A stretch of 64,000 bases of DNA, from contig CM055097.1 of NCBI GenBank assembly GCA_029204225.1, positions 8,699,426 through 8,763,425 of the forward strand. The letters run 5' to 3'. A program made the position numbers and the translations under genes. This stretch comes from Diphasiastrum complanatum. Taxonomy: Eukaryota; Streptophyta; Lycopodiopsida; Lycopodiales; Lycopodiaceae. This document shows positions 26,956 to 39,750 of the stretch, piece after piece. Numbering within the stretch: position 1 is the stretch's first letter; the number at the start of each line of letters is the position of its first letter. A model generated the notes under the pieces. That model ran no database searches. It was not told where the DNA came from and saw only the letters and a program-made list of their open reading frames with translations.

Positions 26956-28205
26956 GTTGTTACCAATGATCTCGTTCAACCAAAATGGATCCATCATTTA
27001 GTTCATCTCTCATTGACAAACTTGATGGAGATAACTACCATCTCTACTAGCCAAAGATTTGTGGACATCATTGATGGCACAGAGCTCAAACCAGAAGGTG
27101 ATGCAGCCAACATCACCAAGTGGAGACTGAGAGATGGCAAAGCATTTGTCATGATCATCCTCAACATAAAGGATACTCAGATCAGCCACATACGTGCTGC
27201 TTAGAGTGCTAAGAATGCATGGGACATCTTAGCAACTCTCTATGATATCAGGGATGTTACTTCTAAGTTACACTTGAAGAAGAAATTCTTCACCCTGAGG
27301 ATGGCGGACACAAAAAGTGTTTCGAGTCATCTCAACACGTTCAGAAATATTTTGGAGAAGATGACTTTAACTGGCTCAGTCATAGAAGATTCTGATGTAC
27401 TCATAACTTTATTATCGAGTCTACTTGAAACCTACGAAAATTGAGTAATGGCAATTTCTACCCAAGAGCACCTCATTCTGTCAAGAGTAATTTTGTTGCT
27501 CCTACAAGAGGAGATAAGAAGATCAACATCCTCCTCAGGCATAGGATTGGACCTCAAGCTCTATATTCCAAAAGAAATCAAAAGTTTAGATCCAAGAGAC
27601 CTACATAGTCAGATTATCCTGACAGGAAGAGCAACATACAACAGCCTGCACCAGATGAAGCATCAACTTCAGAGTCTTTATCCTTCTAGCCAAGAAAGAA
27701 TCTATTATGTAAGTACTGTAAAAGAATTGGTCACCTTATCAAGAATTGCAAAACACTGCAATACAACAACGAAAGCAAGCAGTAGTTCCAGCAACAAGCA
27801 AATGCTGCTTCTACCAGTCACTTGATCCAACAACAGGAGGAAGATGAAGTTGTCTTATTGACCAAAGTCGAAGAACAACATGATATCGATTCATGGTATT
27901 TGGACTCAGGTGCATCACAACACATGACTCACCATCGACACTGGTTCCATGACAAGAAGTTAGTACACCCATCCAACTGTTGTGCAACTTGGAAACAACT
28001 TGACCTATACTATCGAGGGTGTAGGAACAGTCAAAGTCAAATTCTAGAAAGGTGATGTAATGTTTTTGTCCAAGGTTCTTCACATTCCAAATCTGACCGA
28101 AAACCTGCTCTCCGTTAGTAGAATCACAGATTCAGGTCAAAGGGTCGAATTCGATAGACAGGGCTGCACTATTTTTGATATATCTAAGAAAGTTATTGCT
28201 TTCAA
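26956..28205 (+). pseudogene. Copia fragment J (gag-protease), C family
   Basis: Homologous to element C from just upstream of its gag start (ATG at 26984, MDPSFSSSLIDKLDG). It includes IIDGTELKPEGDAANITKWRLRDGKAFVM, here and in C split by changes, a zinc knuckle trace near 27710, and the protease motif YLDSGASQHMTHH near 27900. It ends at QGCTIFD near 28180. There are several stops and frameshifts, and an internal deletion near 27040. The 5' edge abuts element I gag and the 3' edge abuts LTR-E. Confidence 0.75.
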
Positions 28206-28860
28206 TGTGAAAATTGTCAACATTTCCTAGCTAGTTTGAGGCCTAAATTGGCAATTTTTGTACATAGTTTTGGATCTAACATTTCACACTTGTGAAAGAG
28301 GCCTAGATACTTTTATTTTAGTATATATTTCATGTTGAAGAAGTCTCAAACTTCAAGACCTTCAAAATGACACCAAAATCATGTTATTTGGACATATAGG
28401 CCAAAATTGGCTATTTTAGGCTACTGGTGCCCTAAATTTGGGTCCTAAGTTCTAGAGAGAGGAGAGAGAGTCAAATCCCTCACGTATATTAGGCTGAAAT
28501 TGGTGGAGAACAGGTTGGAGAAACTTATTGTATTGTTGAGAGAGATCAATAGATCATTGTCACAGTTTCTTCCTCCATTGAGAGCATTGCTTTGTGTATT
28601 GTCTTCAAGCTTTTGTGTATGATCTTAAGAGGTTTCCAAAAGTGGTAGGCTGCTTTTGTAGGGCTGGTATGCTGTTGTTTTTGGCTGCCATCAGTACCTT
28701 TTATTAGTTTCTTTTGTCTCTTGAATGCTTTGTCAAGTTCATGTGTATCAAAGGTAGCATTAGGATGCTTTGCCATTTCTAGCTTTTGTAGCTTGTTGTG
28801 CAAAGATCTTAGCCAAGTATTTTGGGAGTTTGGATCCATTCAAGATCCACTTTTTTCACA
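28206..28860 (+). repeat. 5' LTR-E
   Basis: 655 bp with inverted TGTGAAAA/TTTTTCACA termini. The right edge is fixed by the TGGTATCAGAGC primer site at 28861. It is not similar by eye to LTR-A, although its termini and gag resemble the B/F group. Confidence 0.75.
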
Positions 28861-28874
28861 TGGTATCAGAGCTA
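28861..28874 (+). other. Primer binding site of LTR-E element
   Basis: TGGTATCAGAGCTA directly after the LTR end, complementary to initiator methionine tRNA. Confidence 0.85.
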
Positions 28875-29997
28875 GTTGGCTGCTATTTTTAGTAAGGTTT
28901 CCATTTATGGTGATATTTGGATGTTTGATCAAGTTCTAGCATGATTATGCATTGCATTGTTGATCAAATCTTACTAACCTTTGTTTTGTGTGTTGAACTT
29001 GTGGATCAAAAGCATATTTCAGGTCTATTGAAGATCAGAGGCTGAGAAGAAGCTATTTTGGATTGGATCATAGCACCTAATCATTTGCTGATTGTGAGGC
29101 TTGTGCATATTCAATACTAACAATGTTCTATTCAATGTATTGTTGACAATCTCCACTTCTGTGGATGAACACTCTCCTTACGTGGATGAACCTTCTCCTT
29201 AAGTGGATGACAAATACTCTTTGAGTGATTTTGTATTTCTCCAAAAGGCTGAGCAAAGCTCCCACTTGGATGAAAGATCCTCTTTTGGGTGAACAGATTG
29301 TCAACAATCTTTTGCATAAATTTGGGTGTACTTTGTTGAGCATGTAAGTAACTCTCCTTATGTAATTTGATTGAAGCATTTTCTGGAAGATTTTAACCAT
29401 TATGCAAATGTGTTTTCAGGTTCTTAACAAGTTGAGGAACACTCTCATGTGAAGTGATCTTAGATCTACATCTAAACACCAAGATTTGACAAGCTAGTGA
29501 AGCTAGTCTTGTGATTCACTAAGTGCGCTCTTTCATTCACCTCTAAAGCTTGTATCTATCACTTGCTGGAGTTTATAAACTTTTAGATGTGTGGTTTACA
29601 TGTGGTTTTATAGGTTGAATTGATATCTTAGTGTGTTGATCATATGTTGATCAAGTTTGTTCAATTCTAGGTATTCTTGGCAGCCTAGTCTTTTGTATTT
29701 TCTAAGAATGCAAGTAACTCTTCATACCATAACTTGATTTGGTAACTTTCTGGAAAGTTTGAGAGCTTAAACAAGAGTGTGTTGAAGTTGGTTTGAGTTT
29801 GTAATCCATTCTGTGTGTGAAAAGTGTTGCATGTGTTTCAATCTTCCTTTCTATGCTTGGAAACCAGCCAGGTTCAAGATAGAAGTGTTTTAGGGTCCTA
29901 TATCTTCTAAGATCTCCTTATCCATCATTTTTTGAGAGGAAAGTGAGTGCTAGGTGCATTAGGACAGAGACTAAAAGTTGAAAAATCATCATATTTA
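28875..29997 (+). other. Leader region of the E/D element
   Basis: About 1.1 kb without a convincing frame. It contains a 166-bp segment (29141-29306) with 12-bp inverted termini, TGTTGACAATCT and AGATTGTCAACA, which could be a small inserted element. The rest shows repeated GTGGATGA and TTGAAG-type motifs only. Confidence 0.5.
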
Positions 29998-31362
29998 TGG
30001 CTTTCAATGGTGGGATCATGTTATAAACTAATGATAGGTTGAGTTCATCAAACTACTCTACCTGGAAAGTGAGGATGGAATCCTTACTTGAGTTGAATGA
30101 ACTCATGGACATAGTTGCAGGAACTGAAGAGAGACCACCCACAGTTCAAGAGCAACAAAGGTTTGATAAGAAGGCCAAAAGGGCTCTTCATATCATTAAA
30201 ATGAATGTTACCAATGAACTTCTCAAGGAAGTTGGTAATAGTCAAAGTGCAAGTGAGGCATGGAATGCCTTGAAGAAGCTCTTTGAATCGAAGTCCATAT
30301 CTAGGGTATTGACCCTAAGGAGGCAAATATTTTCTAGTAGACAAAGAGAGGGTGAAAGTGCTCATGCATTTGTCTTGAGGGTTAAGTCCTTAAGTGATGA
30401 TCTAGCATGCATTGATGAAAGCATAAAAGATGGTGAAATAGTCTAGGTTATGTGAATGGTTTGCTAGATGAACATGCTAACCTTGTGCAAAGTTTTGCAA
30501 TTCAAAGAGTCTTGCCAAGTGTTATTGACTTGCAGGAAATCTTATTGGCTGAAGAACATAGGTTGCAATCAAAGCTTGATGGTGCATCCTTGCAAGGTGG
30601 AGGTGAATAGGCTTTCTTCACAAAAGGCAAAGTCAAAGGCAAAGGGAAATGGTCCAAAGGTGGTAATTCGAATCATGATGATCACTCTTCCTCCTCCTCT
30701 TCTACTTCTTTTAGAAAGAAAGACAAGTCAAAGCTCAAGTGCTTTTATTGTGGGATAAAAGGTCATTTTGTAAATGAATGTCATAAGAAGCAAATTAATG
30801 AAGGTAGCAAGCAAAACAACTTTTGTACTTCTAATGAGGATCTAGATTCTTGTGATTATCTCATGATGTGTTCTTCAAGTCTAATGTCAAGTGGAAGTGA
30901 CAAGGATTCATGGTGGATAGATAGTGGATCTAGTTCACACATGACTAGTCACAAGGAGTTCTTTACTTCTTTGATCTCTTATGTTGGAACCAAGAAAGTC
31001 GTTCACATGCCAAATGGTGGTGAGTGTATGATCAAAGGTATTGGCTCAGTTCCTATTTGCCTTTCTACTAATAGGAATGTAAGGCTTGATGGTGTTCTTT
31101 ACATTCCTTCACTTTCAAGGAATTTGCTAAGTGTTGGTCAAATGTTAAAAAAAGGGTACAAGACAAAGTTTGTTGGGGATGTTTGCTTCATTACTAAGGG
31201 AGATGTCTTGATTGCTATGGGAAATAGACAAGGTAGACTTTACAAGCTTGATGCGTTTGTTATGTCTAACAAGAGGAATGAAATGGATGTTGGTGGTTCT
31301 CTCAACTTTCAAAAGTCAATCCCTAGCATCAATAAGATTGGTAGATCTTATGCAAAGTCTAA
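29998..31362 (+). pseudogene. Gag-protease-pre-integrase of the 5' half of the chimera
   Basis: The probable original start is at 29998 (MAFNGGIML), interrupted by TAA near 30025. The open part starts at 30039 and matches B gag closely (NYSTWKVRMESLL, NVTNELLKEVGN). A frameshift lies near 30445 and a stop near 30608. A knuckle (CFYCGIKGHFVNEC) follows near 30740 and the protease motif WIDSGSSSHMTSHKEFF near 30915, where the Ala of the usual DSGAS motif is Ser. VLYIPSLSRNLLSVGQM and the RLYKLDAFVM pre-integrase block follow. The closest relative in the window is element F. Confidence 0.82.
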
Positions 31363-33537
31363 GTGAATATATCTCCAATAAATTTCAAGATTTTTGTGAG
31401 CTTGAAGGCATTAAAAGAGAGTTTTCTTGTGCCTACTCTCCATCTCAAAATGGAGTGGCCGAGAGAAAGAATAGATCTCTATGTGAATGTGCAAAATCTA
31501 TGAGAATTGAGGCATCTTTGCCCAAAGATTTTTGGGGAGAAGCCATTAATTGTGCAAATTATCTTTGCAATAGGCTCCCACATATAGCTCTTGGAGGAAG
31601 GTCACCATATGAAATCTTATTTTTGAAGAAGCCTAAGGTTGATCACCTTAGAGTTTTTGGATGCTTATGCTTTGTCCATATTCCCTTGGAAACAAGGAAG
31701 AAGGAAGATCCTAGTGCATGCAAAGGGATCATGGTTGGATACTCATCCACCAAGAAGGCCTATAGAGTCTTTATACTCTCTACTTCTCAAGTTATTGAAA
31801 GTAGAGATGTTGTCTTTCATGAAGATCAACACTCATCATTTGAAGAGGCCGAGATCAAGAAATCTATGGATGCATCATCAATTATTGATTTTGAAGACAA
31901 TCATGATGTGATGGGGTCGAGATTTGAAGAAGACTCTCCTCAGATTTTTTCACCAAGAAGATCCATGAGAGATAGATCTGAGCCTAAGAGGCTCTCATAT
32001 GTTGACAAAGGCAAACAAGTGGATCTTGATTCCACTAATTATGTTTTTTATGTCTCTCATGAAGAGCCAAAGAATGTACAAGAGGCACTCAATACCAAGG
32101 AGTGGTATGATGCCATGAAGCAAGAGTATGATGCATTGATCACCAACAATACTTGGGAGCTTGTGGATCCTCCATCCAACAAGCATAAAGCAAGATTATG
32201 TGCCAAAGGATTTGCTCAAATCCATGGTCTTGATTATGAGGAGACCTTTGCACCCGTTGCGAAGATGGTGACAAAAAGAATTCTTATTTCTCTTGCTTGT
32301 TTTTTCAAGTGGAAGGTGTTCCAACTATATGTATCCAATGCTTTTCTAAATGGTTATCTTGAGGAGGAGATCTATATGGAACAACCTCAAGGATTCATCA
32401 AGGATGAGTCCAAAGTGTGCTTGCTCTTCAAAAGTCTTTATGGACTTAAGCAAGCACCAAGATCATGGTATTCAAGACTTAACTCTTTTCTTATCTCACT
32501 AGGATTTACTCTTAGTGACTATGATCCTTCCATGTATCTAAAGTTTGTTGATAGCAATATTGTCATTCTTCTAATTTATGTTGATGACATTATTCTTTGT
32601 GGAAGTTGTATCAAGCTAGTTGATGAAACCAAGCTAGCACTTGGATGTGAGTTTAAAATGCAAGATCTAGAAGAGATACATTAGATCCTAGGCCTAGAAA
32701 TTGATTTTTATGAAAATCATGTCTTTATATGCCAATCTAAACTCTATATGAAATCACTCTGTGTTGATAAAATTCCATATGGAAAACTCTAAGATCATAG
32801 ATACTCCAATGGAGCAAATTGTAAAAGATCCTAATAAAGGTGATGAGAGATTCTTTGAGGACATCACACTTTTTAGGAGTCTTGTAGGCTCCTTGATTTG
32901 GCTTACCATTACTAGGCCCGATCTTAGTTTTTGTGTGCACAAATTGAGTCAATTTATGCAAGATCCTAAGATCCATCATTGGAAGATGGCCAAGAGGATT
33001 CTAAGATATGTATCTTCATCTTGTGATTATGGTCTACTCTATAAAAGTGAAGATCTATCCATTATTGGCTACTCGGATTCGGACTTTGCAAGTGACAAGA
33101 TGGATCGAACGTCTATTAGTGCATACACTATCTTTCTTGGAGGCAATCTAATATCTTAGCAAGATACTATATCTCTCTCTTCATGTGAGGCCGAGTACAA
33201 AGCACTCACTACAACTACCAAAGAAGTGCTTTGGATCAAGAGGTTATTAATGGAACTAAAGTGCATCAAGGAGGATGATCTACCAATGATCAAGTGTGAT
33301 AACATCTCGGCCCAAGCTCTTGCCAATAATTCCATATTTCATGCAAGAAGCAAGCACATAGAAGTGGCACACCATTTTGTGAGAGAAAATCTTATTGGAG
33401 GAGAAATCTATTTGGAGCATGTCAACTCGTCCTCTTGTATTGTCGATCTACTCACCAAGCCTTTGAGCAAAAGTGCTTTCATCAAGCATAGATCTAATCT
33501 TGGAGTTATATCAAGATCAATGCTCAAATCTTCATAG
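31363..33537 (+). pseudogene. Integrase C-term-RT-RNase H of family A (3' half of the chimera)
   Basis: Nearly identical to element A from GEYISNKFQDF onward. It holds the Glu of the integrase motif (GVAERKNR) but not the two Asp motifs. RT has lost 63 bp between two AACAAGCAT repeats (the finger segment around GCKWVFRIK), yet keeps LLIYVDDIILCG. A stop follows near 32682 and a divergent patch near 32735. RNase H contains SDSDFASDKMD. The TAG at 33157-33159 is at the same place as in element A. The frame ends at SMLKSS, with a TAG at 33535-33537. Confidence 0.85.
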
Positions 33538-33555
33538 ATAATTTTTTAGGAGGAG

Positions 33556-34222
33556 TGTGAAGAATTGAAAAAGATTATCTATGTTAGATATAGGGGTCTT
33601 ATGTTTTTTACATCAAGCATCTAGGTGTAGGATGTTGATAGGAATAAATTTGGCATAGATGGCAGATTATGCATTTCCACTTGTAATGCCACTATTGAGC
33701 CAAAATAGAGTAAGAGGCTAAACACTTGCTAATTAGAGTGTAGACAAGTGTAAATTTTTTGTTTGATGAATTCCAAGAGGTCCAATAGGATTTAGAGGTG
33801 CATAGATCAATGATCCAATAGGATCAAGAGGTGACAAAATATGGTCCAATCATAGTTAAGCATAGTGGTAGCTCGTGGACCTACTAGTGTCATTGTACTC
33901 CTCATTTTGAAGCTAATTGATTTGGTGATTTCATGGATTTTGTGAGTTATTGGATTTCTAGCTTTCTCTCTCTACCCGAGAGCTCATGATGTATTTTCTC
34001 TCTCTACCCGAGGAGAGCAGCTTGTTTTTACTTAGATTATTTTTTGAATACTTCCCACATGTGTGAGTGAGAGTTGGAAGGATTTTATGCATGTAGTAGT
34101 GTGTTTTTGCCATAGGAATCAAGATTGATCTTGAATCTCAATCTAGTCTTGATCTTGGTGCATCTACACACCTTAGGAGATCACAAGTACATGTAGTGGA
34201 CAGTCCACACGTGTGAAATTCA
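33556..34222 (+). repeat. 3' LTR-A of the chimeric element
   Basis: 667 bp, the second copy of the LTR seen at 9335-10060, preceded by the same purine tract. It has three CCAAT units (33782, 33815, 33846) against five in the other copy. Confidence 0.85.
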
Positions 34223-37200
34223 ACAAATTGACCATTTGTGAATTTGTATCAATGATCAACAATGCAATGGTATTGAAGAGAGCTCATTGTGATTCATCTT
34301 TGGCGGGACAATCTTTGTAAAATGGGATTTAAAAAATACATATTGGGTTCATCCTAATAGACAGCTCATAGACAAATGTGCATTCTACAAAGGATCAACA
34401 CCCAGATCTAAAGGACAACTTGAGAGGAAAAGACAATTTTGTTGTAAGAATGTTAAAGCTAGGAGGAGTTTGTAATGATGAAGGTAGCGTAGAAGAATAG
34501 GATGGCTCCAATGTGGTTGAAAGGTCAAAGGATATTGCACCAAGAGAAAAAAATATTCAAGCAATATAGTGGGACAAAATGGATTTGGAGTGTAGTTATA
34601 TAGTATTGAAGATAGTGCAAAGTTCCTTGAAGTTGAGGTAATAGCTTTTGAATATTTTTGGCATGAAAATGGCCACCACATTGGGGGATGGATTGATAAA
34701 ATGGCATTGATCACGGACTCAAAAATTGTATCAACTTTTGGATAGTTCTCAAATAACATAGATTCGTCTTTCACATGACTCAAATTATTATTATCATGGT
34801 GTTGTTGCTCAAGCATGGTAACGATCATGTCATGGTCATTGTGAGTATTGCATGTATCCCTTTTGATATTGACAGCACTTAGATCAACTCTACTAGTAGT
34901 CACATCTTATGAAACTTAACTTGGAAAATTACTTTGATTCCATATGGGATAAGCTATGAAGCACATGATTTTAGAAAACATCACCAAAGAAAATTTTTTG
35001 GATAAAGAATACAATAAAAAGCATATAGTACATAATAGACATAAAATTTTGTGTGAGTTCAATAATTTCATGTGTAATAGTGTAGTTCCCTTTCACAAAG
35101 TACACTAGTAGGCTATAAAACTTCCCAACCAATCTTTATATAATGAAACTTTTTTTAAGTTTTGGATTGAATGCTTACTTGGTAATACATTCAAGTGAGT
35201 TAAAAAAAAGCACACAAGTACATGTTAATTATCTGATAAACTTATTCTTATCACATACCATCCAATCATATGTCATTAATATTGGTAGCAGTTCCATGTC
35301 TCAAGAGATAAAAAATATTTCCATCACATATTCTAGTAATCCAAATTAAATGCACTTTTGAATATAATTTAGCTCTATGGTATGGCTAAGTGATTTTTTA
35401 TGATAGTAATTTGATGTATTCTCATTATTAGACATTTGATATCACTCTAGTCAAATATGAAGCCAAACATAATATGTACATCTATAAAGGAAGCACAATA
35501 TTCAATAGCACATAAGTAAGACTTTCTGTTTATTTGTTCCACACCATAGATAAACAACAAGAACATTAATTTGCCAAAATACATTGTGTCACTTAATCTT
35601 CTAAATGCTTTGTCATCTTTAAGCATCGATGAGTCTTGATAAAAATGCAGTAGGTACTAAGTTTCTCCACTTACATGTTGATTGAGTTAGAAAGCAAAGG
35701 GTCCAAAATGTGAAACTAGATATGTTATATTAAAGCTTTAAATTTGAAAAATTCAAGTTGTAAAATAAATAAAAAAAACTAAATAAGTTATTCATGCTAT
35801 GCTAAATATTATTACACATTCAAGGTTCCACAACATGACGACCACCTTCGATGTTCAAAATCAATTTTAAACAAACACTTTTGATGTTTAGAGTGTCTTA
35901 ACGTGCTTTCAGATAAATTTTGCTAGCTATCATTTATGACTATCAACTAGCTAGGGCTTTTTATTGTAAAAGCTAAAAGTAAGTGGAAGTAGACATAATT
36001 ATAATCTATTTACAATATTTGGATACGATATGACATTAACTATAAGAAAGAAAAGCAACCATAATATACAAGGTGCAAACTCCAAAGTTCAGATGCGATA
36101 TGTCGACATTCATGGTGCGCCACCTACAAAAGATATACATTGTGGTTCATATTCACATGCACAACATATTCTTAGTGATGTGCTTGTACTACATCCTTTC
36201 ACTTATTTTAGTGCGCATAAGAAACATGTCTATGTAAGCAGATGGTATGTGTACATCTTAATTGGCCCCATTATATTGTGAGCTCTTCCTAACTTGTGAA
36301 AATGATTGCATCTTAAAACTCAATATCTCATTTACCTTGTCCCTTAAAAAAATGGAACAAATTCATCTAGCCTCATGACTCATACGTCAATTCATGCATC
36401 TTATCATTGTGCATGATTTGTTTTATAATACTATATGCTAATAAAATTTTAATCAAACAAAAAGGATGAAGATCCATGTTAGTTGCATGTAGGTCAACTA
36501 AGTAGACTAAAGTGAAAAACAATATCATTTTCATATATGATACTTATTAGAGTTGATGGTAGTAAGTTAAATTTTACTTTTCTTGTCTAGATATGTCTTG
36601 GTGGATCTAGTATAGTTGATACAAATATCTCACATTATATAAACTAAAGCTTCAAACCTATATCATATTTCTTGATTGATATATGTACAAAGATCCTCAA
36701 CTACTCAAGTTCTATGGATCATAACTAAAACAAGTTCTTCTTCTTAAGAGAGTGAGATTACACACCAACAAATGTTAGTCTTTATTTTGAATCTGACCGA
36801 GTAAATTGTTCTTTTTTTTATAAAAAATTTCAATATGGGTTTTCTTTATGCTATCAAGTTTTGCTCTTGATTGGTTATGAAGATATGAATGTGCATACAC
36901 CATTAGAAATTGAGATATCTATTGTTATGTACCAAATTAGGTACATAAAGGCTAACCTAAGGTGTTGGTCTCTACACGCAAGACAAAAGAATAAAATGGG
37001 GCTAGCTATTAATAATTTAGGTGACATGGACTATGCTATGAGGGTTCTTTTCCTATCATACATAAATGGTAGGAGACCTTGAGTGCCACGTATTCTATCT
37101 AATTCATAAGTGTTGGATGGTACAAGCAAATGGGCATGGCCAAGACAAGACTATAGCCTCATGATTGTGCATGAGAGAGATGAGGGTGATTATAATTGAT

Positions 37201-38800
37201 ATGGGACATTAATATCATAGTCTTGATTGTGCTTGTGGATGTATACCCCACTAGACCATTGCATGGGAGTAAGTCTAGAAAAATTCCATGAATGGGCAGT
37301 TACTGACATTCCCTCACTTGAAGTGTGGTTTCTAACATTCCATCACCTTAGGAAGGTAGTTATTCTGATGTAGTTATACTTTATATCAAAGCCACCATTC
37401 TTTGTATCATTCCTACTTTGGCTTTTCAGTTATGTTTTCTTATGTAGTATAAACAAATTGATGTGATTTTAAAAAATATGATTCTTGAGCTTTTAATCAT
37501 CAATATCATATATACTCAATGTGGATGTGATTTAGTTTTGAAAAGCATTACAAGTTCTTATGAAACTATGGTATTTTATAGGGATAGATTATGCCATGGA
37601 GTTTATTTTTGGTGGGAAAGTGCCTAATGTTGGTGGAGGAGTTGGAATGGGATGCAGCACGAGCCATCAAAGATGGTGGTGGCAACAAAACTGCCACTAG
37701 AGACAACCATTCTCTCCCTTATTGTTGGTGGCTCACAAATGCGCCTCCTTCCTCTCCCTCACAATGGCTCATTGATAGTGCATGTGCCCCTCTCTAAGTT
37801 ATATTTTTATGTATGAAAATCTCAGCTACTCAAAACTATATACTATCATGACTAAAACAAGTTGTTCTCCTTAAGGGGAGTGAAAATATACTTCAGCACA
37901 ACGTCAGCCTTTCTTTCAATTTGATTGAATAACATTTTAGCATATATTTTCAAAATGGCTTTTTTTTTTTCCCTTCCATCAAGTTTTGCTCTTGATTTAA
38001 ATTGAATATTTGAATGTGCATACACTACTAAATATCGAGAGAGATCAAGCATACCAAATTAGGTGCATATATAAACCAACCTAACATGTTGGCTTGTAGA
38101 ATAAGCAAATGCTAACTTGGAGCTAGCTATCAATAGTTTTGGTGCCATGTGGTGCCAATCAAAATTGTCATGTGTCATGGATCAGACATGGACTTGTGGA
38201 GAGGGCCTACCTATGTCATATGTAAAGGGTAGGAGACTCTTGAATGTCATCTAAGACCCATGATGATGTGGATACCTCTCATATGACAAAAACAATTCCA
38301 TAAACTAATGATGTGGCCGTTATTGTTGAGGAGTTTAATTCCTTACGCATCTCTAAAAAGATTGGAATAAATGACATTGAACCCACTAGATCACATCATG
38401 GGATGCAACCTTATGGAAAAGTCATTTAGACAAATATTGTGCAAGATGTAATTACTTTATTCCTTGTTTGCAGGAGTACCTCACCTTCACCAATGCTAGT
38501 TTGTCAGTGAGTCAATACAAATAGTCCAAAAGAATATTTCACATTTGAGGTATGGATTTACAATGAATGACTATATGATGGGTGATCGATAAATTTGAAG
38601 AAGTTCTTAGAAGTGATGAATGGAATGACCTATCAAATTAAAATTTTATTACATGGGATAGAGATCATAGGATCCATGCTTGGATGAAAAAATAAAAGAG
38701 GGCTAATAATTAGTTGCATTCCTCGCACATGAACTTTGAAGTCCACCTCAGAGATTGAGTGGATGAGTTCACAAATTCAGTACTTCAGATAAGATTATAG
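34223..38800. other. Gene-poor AT-rich DNA with a diverged direct duplication
   Basis: I find no recognisable protein or RNA gene in these 4.6 kb. The longest frames (for example 34385-34903, minus, 172 codons) have no known motif. Segments around 36680-37300 and 37810-38430 match each other in direct orientation with an offset of about 1.14 kb, at perhaps 65-70% by eye. Shared blocks include ATCAAGTTTTGCTCTTGATT and GAATGTGCATACAC. This suggests an old duplication or two copies of an unidentified repeat. Confidence 0.5.
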
Positions 38801-38831
38801 AAGAATCCACTTTCAGATCACCCAACCTGCA

Positions 38832-39225
38832 TTAATCCAAATAAGACTGGATGGATGCCAGGCGGATTCCTGTGCGTGCTTTCCAAATGATAGTAGAACT
38901 AGAACTTGATCCGGAAGCCATTCGTCGAATGTTTGACGACAGTTCCATAGATCGCAAAAGTTCGTATGAGATTGCTTTGATCGCAAAGAGAATGAGTGCA
39001 GGAAAGCATGTAATCACAGGACTCTTTCGAGTTCGTGTCTGCACCTATAATTTCTTCATACGAAACATCCACTTCAGCGTTGTAGGCATCGAAGAATTCT
39101 TCTTCGTCAGCATTCTCATAACATTCGAAATATTGCATTTCAATGTCAGATTCATTAGAAAAAACATGTAAGGCATAAGAACATTCTTTTGAGGTAAAAT
39201 TGGTGTCAGACAAAGGAGTTTAACC
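38832..39225 (-). pseudogene. Acidic segment following the gypsy protease
   Basis: Two overlapping minus-strand frames. One is rich in Glu/Asp/Tyr (YFECYENADEEEFFDAYNAEVDV), typical of the linker between protease and RT in some plant gypsy polyproteins. No RT motif follows before similarity ends near 38830. Confidence 0.4.
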
Positions 39226-39677
39226 TTATTTGTCACGACTCCAAGTAATTATTTGTTCTGTTGGCTTACCTCGATTATTGGTCTCACCAGTCTGAAATCT
39301 CAACTCTCTGGATTTCCAATGAACACTTGTGTTTGATTGATAAAGCCAGGGTCGTCCAATCAGCATAGAATAGGATGACAAACCGAGTGGTTTGATAACT
39401 ATGAAATTCATTTTGAATGGCTTGGATTGAATGTAATCAGTGAATCCTTCAGTTCTCCAACAAGTTTTTGTCGTGTCGAATCAGCTAACTTGATGTTTTG
39501 TTGTGTCGGTTGAATGTCAGTTAGCCCCAAAGCATGAGTTGCGTCTTCTGTTATTATGTTCACACTGGAACCAGAGTCGATTGGCACTTTTTCAATCAAG
39601 CATTTTGCAATGGTGATATCAATCTTAGGTGCACCAAGATCACCTAAATCAATAGACAAAACACCAGCATCTGGCAA
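39226..39677 (-). pseudogene. Retropepsin-like protease of the gypsy remnant
   Basis: The active-site-like motif PIDSGSSVNII lies near 39570. A flap/strand region (TRQKLVGELKDSLITF) follows, then a motif typical of the end of gypsy proteases (YSMLIGRPWLYQ) in the next frame near 39355. Asp-Ser-Gly is the catalytic triad of retropepsins. A frameshift lies at about 39410. Confidence 0.65.
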
Positions 39678-39750
39678 AGAAACCTTTTTTTTTTTTTGGT
39701 GCAGAAAGACCTTTCAGTTGCTTTCTGTAATAAGTGTTATTTGCCAACAA

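Larger units (their letters stand above)
28206..34222 (+). mobile_element. Chimeric copia element E/D with unmatched LTRs
   Basis: The left end is an LTR (28206-28860) starting TGTGAAAA and ending TTTTTCACA, followed by a primer site, a leader of about 1.1 kb, gag, protease and pre-integrase. At about 31363 the sequence changes to family A pol and continues with RT, RNase H and LTR-A to 34222. The two LTRs are unrelated and the first two thirds of integrase are missing, so this is a recombinant or deletion product, not a single family. Confidence 0.85.

Noticed and set aside
34385-34903. 172-codon minus-strand frame as a gene
   Set aside because: No recognisable domain and irregular composition; an isolated open frame in gene-poor DNA.
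36030-36281. 83-codon frame as a gene
   Set aside because: No motif, no splice support, and AT-rich chance frames of this size are frequent here.
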